From DASQGA01 sp963722715 (GTDB taxonomy: Bacteria; Actinomycetota; Thermoleophilia; Gaiellales; Gaiellaceae): DNA of 64,000 nt. Shown here piece by piece: positions 62,962 through 64,000 of the stretch. The DNA lies in contig CAVROA010000024.1 in the NCBI GenBank assembly GCA_963722715.1, positions 1 through 64,000 on the forward strand, given 5' to 3'. The notes under the pieces were generated by a model. The model was not told the origin of the DNA. It saw only the letters and a list, made by a program, of their open reading frames with translations, and made no database searches. Position numbers and translations under genes: made by a program. Each line of letters starts with the position of its first letter. Position 1 is the stretch's first letter.

Positions 62962-63063
62962 CGACGAGATTTGTGGCCGAGGACCTGAACGCGATCCGCC
63001 TGCACCCGCGGGACGTCCGAGCGAATCAGGCGGCGCTGTCGAGCTCATGAGGGACTGTCTCGG
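62962..63063 (+). repeat. Duplicated 3'-end segment, copy 2 (SDR remnant)
   Basis: Matches 62252-62352, with the identical core at 63011-63048. It still reads AEDLNAIRLHPRDVRANQAA in the frame corresponding to the SDR tail (SEDLNAIRLRR), but no SDR gene precedes it, so it is a fossil of a lost or incomplete tandem copy. Confidence 0.8.
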
Positions 63064-63126
63064 GTAGCACGATCCCCCGGATTGGCGCTAGAAACAGCGG
63101 CACTCGCGTCATAAGCTCTTCCGACG

Positions 63127-64000
63127 ATGTCGGAAAGCGGCCCGCCGACTAGCGTCGAAAACGTGGACCAGCCTTCGGGAGACGAACCCGGGGTCGTCGT
63201 CCGCACGTTCCTGATCGCCGACGTCCGCGGCTACACGTCCTTCACGCAGGCCCACGGTGACGAAGAGGCCGGCAAGCTCGCCGCCAGGTTCGCCGAGCTC
63301 GCCCGCGAGGCCGTCGCCGGGACCGGCGGAGAGGTGCTCGAGCTCCGCGGCGACGAGGCTCTGTGCGTCTTCCAGTCCGCCCGACAGGCGCTCCGGGGAG
63401 CCGTCGAGCTGCAGCGCCGCTTCCGGGAGCACGTGGACGGTGAGCCCGCTTTCCCGCTCGGAATCGGCATCGGCCTGGCGGCCGGCGAGGCCGTCCCGAT
63501 CGAAGGCGGTTACCGCGGCGGCGCCCTGAACCTCGCCGCCCGCCTGTGCAGCATCGCGGGGCCCGGCCAGATCCTCGCCAGCGAGACTGTCACGAGCCTT
63601 GCCGGGGCGGTCGACGTGCTCCGCCTCGTCGAGCGCCGCCCGGTCCGTGTGAAGGGGATCGAGAGGCCGGTGCGCGCGCTCGAGGTCATCCCCGAGCTTG
63701 CGCTTCCGCCCGTTCCGAAGCCGCCCCGGCCGAGCAGGCGCCGCCGTGGTCTGGTCCTGATGGCTATAGGGGCGGCCGTGATCGCGGGCGCCGCCATCGC
63801 AGCCGGCCTGACTTTGACCGGAGGCTCGTCCGCAAAGATCGAGGCGGTAGGGAACGCGATCGCCGCAATTGACGGAGACGCTGTCGAGTACACGCTGGTC
63901 GGCAAGACGCCGAGCACGATCGCGGTCGGCGAGGGGGCCGTTTGGGTACTGAACGCCGACGACCGGACGATCTCGAAGATCAACCCGCAGACGAAGGAGG
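63127..64000 (+). CDS. Class III adenylate/guanylate cyclase domain protein with membrane segment and propeller-like region (3' truncated by window)
   Basis: The first 291 residues of a longer protein. Residues about 25-185 form a class III nucleotidyl cyclase domain (RTFLIADVRGYTSFTQAHGD with the metal-binding Asp, LELRGDEALCVFQSARQALR with GDE, and IGIGLAAGEAVPIEGGYRGG followed by ALNLAARLCSIAGPGQILAS). A membrane helix (LVLMAIGAAVIAGAAIAAGL, about 213-234) leads to an extracellular part beginning YVTN-like (TIAVGEGAVWVLNADDRTIS, KINPQTKE). The ATG at 63127 lies 9 nt after TAAGCT. It may make cAMP in response to an external signal. Confidence 0.85.
   Translation, partial: MSESGPPTSVENVDQPSGDEPGVVVRTFLIADVRGYTSFTQAHGDEEAGKLAARFAELAREAVAGTGGEVLELRGDEALCVFQSARQALRGAVELQRRFREHVDGEPAFPLGIGIGLAAGEAVPIEGGYRGGALNLAARLCSIAGPGQILASETVTSLAGAVDVLRLVERRPVRVKGIERPVRALEVIPELALPPVPKPPRPSRRRRGLVLMAIGAAVIAGAAIAAGLTLTGGSSAKIEAVGNAIAAIDGDAVEYTLVGKTPSTIAVGEGAVWVLNADDRTISKINPQTKE

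Overview
This 64-kb window is chromosomal DNA from a high-GC Gram-positive-type bacterium, most likely a member of the Actinomycetota, class Thermoleophilia (Gaiellales/Solirubrobacterales type). The grounds are the GC-rich codon use, many GTG/TTG starts, DUF3618/holin/DUF4235 envelope operons, FolE2, ThyX, a compact SigA, a type IV pilus PilT, and many genes with a TANNNT -10 box 6-7 nt ahead of a GTG/ATG and no Shine-Dalgarno (leaderless transcription). The taxonomy is inferred from gene content; no 16S rRNA is present.

Layout. 0-3.9 kb: 5' end of pilT, tRNA-Tyr, a 170-nt hairpin element, a four-gene envelope operon (DUF4235-like, unknown membrane protein, holin-like, DUF3618), tRNA-Thr, a proline-rich secreted protein and an Asp-box (BNR) beta-propeller. 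4-8 kb: a small unknown gene, a methyltransferase, succinate-semialdehyde dehydrogenase and a type I asparaginase. 8-13.1 kb: a tight minus-strand operon joining a predicted ferredoxin-like barrel protein, DUF4331, a DyP-type heme peroxidase, a crotonase and a sulfite-oxidase-type molybdoenzyme; this is the most system-like unknown cluster. 13.6-23 kb: an accessory, resistance-flavoured zone: a 27-bp direct repeat bracketing a RibD-C/DHFR-family gene and a cNMP-binding/TrxR-like fusion, a rifampicin-monooxygenase-like gene, a hydrolase, a second DHFR-family gene, DUF899, an ArsR-DUF1801-AHSA1 operon followed by a truncated UvrA-like gene, and an NmrA-like gene.

23-42 kb: exported hydrolase plus MMPL transporter, a NarL-type two-component pair, a secreted 5'-nucleotidase and lamin-tail exonuclease (likely extracellular nucleic-acid/phosphate scavenging), quinone oxidoreductase, DUF62 SAM hydrolase, MscL, an MFS transporter with a cNMP-binding domain, aconitase, BolA and monothiol glutaredoxin. 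Five genes here carry single-base frameshifts (seven breaks), which looks more like sequence error than decay. 42-54.5 kb: core genes (CDF transporter, SigA, asparaginase II, Fpg/Nei, FolE2, PlsY, two superoxide dismutases, ECF sigma/anti-sigma pair, GST, ThyX, DUF72). 54.6-64 kb: a secreted M14 peptidase, an FNR-like flavoprotein, cupin and monooxygenase-like proteins, a divergent MarR/YceI locus with paired operators, FMN reductase, an SDR gene with a degenerate duplicate of its 3' end 0.7 kb away, and the 5' part of a class III cyclase fused to a membrane segment and a propeller-like region.

Themes: redox and oxidative stress (DyP, two SODs, YceI/FMN reductase, TrxR-like, Grx/BolA next to aconitase), cyclic-nucleotide sensing (two fused cNMP domains and a class III cyclase), and small stress regulons with recognisable operators. 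Product calls rest on reading motifs by eye; no database search was run.
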